A DNA stretch of 64,000 nucleotides from Anaerocolumna sp. AGMB13025 (lineage in GTDB: Bacteria > Bacillota > Clostridia > Lachnospirales > Lachnospiraceae), in the NCBI RefSeq assembly GCF_029689925.1, contig NZ_CP121445.1:6134501-6198500 (forward strand), written 5' to 3'. The position numbers and the translations under genes are program-made. Within the stretch, counting starts at the first letter, position 1, and every line of letters begins with the position of its first letter. A model generated the notes under the pieces. It was not told the origin of the DNA, made no database searches, and saw only the letters and a program-made list of their open reading frames with translations. Below, one piece after another: positions 61,088 through 64,000 of the stretch.

Positions 61088-62803
61088 TTATTCATTAAAA
61101 TAACCAAAAGTATACTGTTCAAACTTTTTAACTGGTATCGGTTTGGAATAGAAATAACCCTGTGCCGTTTCACAACCGGCTTCGTATAGGAACTCTGCCT
61201 GTACAAAATTTTCGACCCCTTCCGCAATTACCTCGATATTTAACTTCTTGGCCATTGCTATGGTATATTGGATTACGGTTTTGCCTCTTTCTGTTTCAAC
61301 GATTTCACTTAAAAATCCCCGATCAATTTTAATAATATCAATCGGCATGTCTCCCAGCATATTTAAAGAAGAATAGCCTGTCCCGAAATCATCCATGGAT
61401 AGGACAAAGCCTTCTGATTTTAAGGAATGCAATAAGTGGGACAGCTCAGATAGATTATTTAAGAACACGGTTTCCGTAAGTTCCAATTCAATCAGGTTTC
61501 TCGCTACCTTATACTTATCTGCCAATGAAATGAGCTTCTGAACAACATTGTCATTATACAGATGGATTCTGGATACATTAATGGAGATTGGTATCGGAGG
61601 ATACCCTTCGTCAATCCAGCTTCTTAAGGTAGCAAATGCTTTTTCCCAAATATAATAATCCAATTTTACAATAAAACCATTCTTCTCAAATAATGGAATG
61701 AACCGCTCCGGTGAAATGATCCCCTTTATGGGATGAACCCATCTGACCAGGGCCTCCGCTCCCACCACCTCCGTAGAGGCAATAGAAACCTTAGGCTGCA
61801 AATACATTTCAAACTCCCCGTTTTCCAGAGCAAAATTCATTTCATTCTCAATATCCTTATCTTCGATTCCCCGCTGTCTTAATGTTTCGTCATAATAGGC
61901 GACCAATTTTAAGACGTTCCCTTTTATGGTTTTTTTGGCCAGACTTGCGCGGTCGCAAAGGGTTATGATATCCGCTTCCCCATTTGCCTTGCACACTCCA
62001 AAAGACAGCATAAGCCCGAAATTCCCGGGATATTGATTAATTTCTTCACCCAACAAATCTGCTACATAGCCAAAATCAGAATCCTTGTCATACTCCATCA
62101 GAATCGCAAAATTATCTGCATACATGCGGCAATATAATAAAGATTGACTAATTTTAGTTTTTAATATGTAGCCAATATATTTCAATACTCCGTCCCCTGC
62201 TTTCGAACCGTGTAAATCATTCACGATTCGAAATTTATCAATGTCGAAAACGACGATTGCATAATTTTTGTTCCTGTTATTTTTTATTAAGTTACCGGCA
62301 TCGACGTTAAATTTTGATAGGCTTGGAATATCCGTTAGGACATCCTCATCTGCCCGACTTTTAATCTTTTCAAAAAGTTCCATCTCCGCACTAACATCCT
62401 GTGCCGTTCCCAGAATGCGTATTAACTTTCCGTACTCATTAAATATATTCTTTTTGTTACTCCGAATCCAGATATATTGACCCGTTTGATTCTTTCTCCG
62501 ATAGGTGATGGAATCCGTCATCATGCCTTCTCTGCTGCGTTTCACATAACTTTTAAACTTGTCCAAATCATCCGGATGGATATCTTTTAAGGATATCATC
62601 TGTCTTAATATGGCTTGCGTGCGATTTTCGATTCCGGTTTGTTCAATGAAATTATCCGATACGTAAATTTCACGGTTAATAAGGTTCAAATCAAAGATAT
62701 ATACATTGGTCTGCTCTATTATTACTCCATAACGGTCACGTATTTTGCTAAGTGTTTCATTCTCACTCACTTTTAATCGTGAACTACCTTTTCTTTTGTC
62801 CAT
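61088..62803 (-). CDS. PAS-GGDEF-EAL cyclic di-GMP phosphodiesterase
   Basis: 571 aa from the ATG at 62803, after GTGAGG; an upstream in-frame ATG at 62827 has none. A PAS/PAC sensor (about 25-140) is followed by a degenerate GGDEF domain whose active-site loop reads YADNF, so cyclase activity is unlikely. An EAL domain with GAEALVRW, ELTETVFL, DDFGTGYSS, KIDRGFL and EGVE intact completes it. It should hydrolyse c-di-GMP. No membrane segment. A c-di-GMP riboswitch precedes it, giving feedback control. Confidence 0.93.
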   Translation of the reverse strand: MDKRKGSSRLKVSENETLSKIRDRYGVIIEQTNVYIFDLNLINREIYVSDNFIEQTGIENRTQAILRQMISLKDIHPDDLDKFKSYVKRSREGMMTDSITYRRKNQTGQYIWIRSNKKNIFNEYGKLIRILGTAQDVSAEMELFEKIKSRADEDVLTDIPSLSKFNVDAGNLIKNNRNKNYAIVVFDIDKFRIVNDLHGSKAGDGVLKYIGYILKTKISQSLLYCRMYADNFAILMEYDKDSDFGYVADLLGEEINQYPGNFGLMLSFGVCKANGEADIITLCDRASLAKKTIKGNVLKLVAYYDETLRQRGIEDKDIENEMNFALENGEFEMYLQPKVSIASTEVVGAEALVRWVHPIKGIISPERFIPLFEKNGFIVKLDYYIWEKAFATLRSWIDEGYPPIPISINVSRIHLYNDNVVQKLISLADKYKVARNLIELELTETVFLNNLSELSHLLHSLKSEGFVLSMDDFGTGYSSLNMLGDMPIDIIKIDRGFLSEIVETERGKTVIQYTIAMAKKLNIEVIAEGVENFVQAEFLYEAGCETAQGYFYSKPIPVKKFEQYTFGYFNE

Positions 62804-62882
62804 AAAAACCTCACTTTGCGTTAACACAAGCCAAAATACATTTGCTTTGTCATTTTAATTCAATCAAAATACATTGACCATA

Positions 62883-62970
62883 TCGCAACTGGCTGCCATA
62901 CCTATTGTTTAGGCCCTCTAGTTTTGCGTCTCTGCCTTTCGGCAGGTTTGCTAGTATTTTTAATACTTAT
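62883..62970 (-). ncRNA. c-di-GMP-I (GEMM) riboswitch
   Basis: Minus strand: GCAAACC, the hairpin TGCCGAAAGGCA, GACGCAAA, AGGGCCTAA, and downstream ATGGCAGCCAGTTGC, matching the conserved aptamer parts in order. It lies about 80 nt before the phosphodiesterase start. No clear terminator follows, so control may be at translation. Confidence 0.9.
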
Positions 62971-63208
62971 GGTAAAAATTTTATAGTTAAAACTCCCCTC
63001 AAAGTTTTGATAATAAAATTTTTAGATTCATTTCTTTTTACCTTAAATTAAAAGTTAAGAGCTATGATATGTACTTGCTATTAGATTTTGAATTCTAAGT
63101 GAGCAATTTTAGTATGATTCCTTTTTCCGATATCCCCTTTCTCCGTACGGATTAATTTTGGTAACCAGTATCAGTTTAGAAAAATTGTAAATATTTTTCA
63201 TAACACAT

Positions 63209-63237
63209 TTGAATCTTTATGCAGGATATGTTATAAT
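63209..63237 (+). promoter_or_regulatory. Promoter of the RRNPP-like regulator gene
   Basis: TTGAAT (63209-63214), 17-nt spacer, TATAAT (63232-63237) with an extended TG. Its transcript crosses the small peptide gene (63244-63399) in antisense before reaching the regulator. Confidence 0.65.
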
Positions 63238-63243
63238 ATGGTA

Positions 63244-63399
63244 TTAAGAAGTCTCAATTCCCCATACGATACTATTCCCTAAAGAATGTATGTCGATGGA
63301 CTGATTTGACTGGTTAAATGATACAGTTACATTTGAAATTGCTAAGACGATAACAATTAATGCAAGATAATAACGAATTTTAGCCACAAGTTTCCTCAA
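63244..63399 (-). CDS. Small exported peptide, candidate RRNPP signal precursor
   Basis: 51 codons from a TTG at 63399 (7 nt after AGAGGA), or 47 from a GTG at 63387 (after GAGG). Lys/Arg-rich start (RKLVAKIRYY), hydrophobic core (LALIVIVLAISNVTV), then a polar C-terminus ending GNSIVWGIETS: the shape of a Phr or PlcR-type pro-peptide. It is divergent from an XRE regulator 98 nt away. Confidence 0.6.
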   Translation of the reverse strand: MRKLVAKIRYYLALIVIVLAISNVTVSFNQSNQSIDIHSLGNSIVWGIETS

Positions 63400-63430
63400 A
63401 TTTTTATCCTCTTCTTTCAAATTTGATTAA

Positions 63431-63436
63431 ATTATA
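63431..63436 (-). promoter_or_regulatory. Extended -10 of the small peptide gene
   Basis: Minus strand TGTTATAAT, TATAAT at 63436-63431; no clear -35. About 32 nt before the TTG start. Confidence 0.5.
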
Positions 63437-63496
63437 ACATTATTTTATAAACGAATAAATGGACGCTTGCGTCCACTAAAAGTCAGGTGAATGTCG

Positions 63497-64000
63497 ATGA
63501 ATTATAAGCATTTTGGAGAGTTTCTACAAGAATTAAGACTGTCAAGAAATATGACCAGAGAACAACTGGCTCAGGATATCTGCACCCCGAAACAGATCTA
63601 TCGAATTGAGAAAGGGGTTTATGAACCCTCTTTATATCTAATAAATCAATTATCTATTAAGTTTAATTTGGATTTGAACGATTATTTCAAAATGTATTTT
63701 ACCAATATTACTATCGCTGGCTTAGAAGGTATTAACAATATTAATGCAGCTATAGAAAACAATGATATGTCCTTATTAAGATTAATAATTAATAAATATG
63801 AAGACCTGGAAGACTTTAAGAAAGGTGAAAACCTTCAACATATTTACTTTGGTAAAGCACTCTGCTGTGCTTTATTAGATAATGATTATAAAACCTCTCT
63901 TGAATACTGTTATAAAGGTATTCAGGTGGAATGTCCCGCTTTTTATTTAGATAAGATTTCTAATAACATGTATTCCAATGTGGGCATATCGCTGCTCAAC
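63497..64000 (+). CDS. XRE regulator with TPR-like C-terminus, RRNPP-type (3' end cut by window)
   Basis: At least 168 aa. N-terminal helix-turn-helix (FLQELRLSRNMTREQLAQ, IYRIEKGVYEPSLYL), then helical repeats (NINAAIENNDMSLLRLII, GKALCCALLDNDYKTSLEY, CYKGIQVECPAFYL) like the TPRs of Rgg/PlcR/ComR regulators. The ATG at 63497 follows AGGTGA. Runs off the right edge. Probably bound by a small peptide, perhaps that encoded divergently. Confidence 0.8.
   Translation, partial: MNYKHFGEFLQELRLSRNMTREQLAQDICTPKQIYRIEKGVYEPSLYLINQLSIKFNLDLNDYFKMYFTNITIAGLEGINNINAAIENNDMSLLRLIINKYEDLEDFKKGENLQHIYFGKALCCALLDNDYKTSLEYCYKGIQVECPAFYLDKISNNMYSNVGISLLN

Overview
The window reads as the chromosome of an anaerobic, endospore-forming, low-GC Firmicute, most likely a Lachnospiraceae-type clostridium. 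This is inferred from a vegetative sigma factor (RpoD), a cotJABC spore-coat operon, a tryptophan T-box, a GEMM c-di-GMP riboswitch, an Agr system, AGGAGG-type ribosome binding sites and strong A+T bias. There are no rRNA or tRNA genes and no CRISPR array.

Layout. 1-15.3 kb is mostly housekeeping: Mrp-type Fe-S carrier ATPase, DUF134 regulator, cell-wall amidase, MIF-like tautomerase, T-box-controlled trpB2, rpoD, a PlsC acyltransferase, an XRE regulator, a soluble chemoreceptor, a secreted protein of unknown function, and a birA-bioB-bioY operon whose promoter overlaps a BirA-like operator. 15.9-26.4 kb is an unusual biosynthetic operon on the minus strand behind a near-consensus promoter: HemN-like radical SAM, acyl carrier protein, subtilisin-like protease, stand-alone adenylation enzyme, KAS-III-like enzyme, a 38-codon ORF, ATP-grasp ligase, B12-radical SAM, prephenate-dehydratase-like protein and PLP aminotransferase. 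A large serine recombinase sits at its upstream end.

28.4-41.4 kb is a RiPP locus: a 48-residue three-cysteine precursor, three consecutive radical SAM/SPASM enzymes, an ABC exporter, a secreted zinc phospholipase C and a subtilisin-like protease, with a divergent two-component system and FtsX-type ABC transporter probably for sensing and resistance. 41.5-48.3 kb is a second peptide locus, a rearranged subtilosin A cluster: a precursor whose 35-residue core nearly matches subtilosin A, plus counterparts of AlbA to AlbG. 49.2-52.3 kb is a complete agr quorum-sensing locus including an agrD that is easy to miss.

52.3-60.98 kb is the most striking part. The cotJABC operon starts at 60,963, but cotJC is split. 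Its first 62 codons lie at 60,376-60,191 and the rest at 52,739-52,314, with about 7.45 kb between them carrying a large serine recombinase and cargo (tocopherol-cyclase-like protein, FAD/Rieske oxidoreductase, TSUP transporter, YitT protein). A shared AGGTA at both edges would restore the exact CotJC reading frame on excision, so this looks like a skin-type intervening element in a spore-coat gene.

61-64 kb holds a PAS-GGDEF-EAL protein under a c-di-GMP riboswitch, and an RRNPP-like regulator divergent from a small exported-peptide ORF. Overall the window is dense in small peptides (two RiPP precursors, AgrD, a candidate RRNPP peptide, a 38-residue ORF), several of which are too short for routine gene calling.
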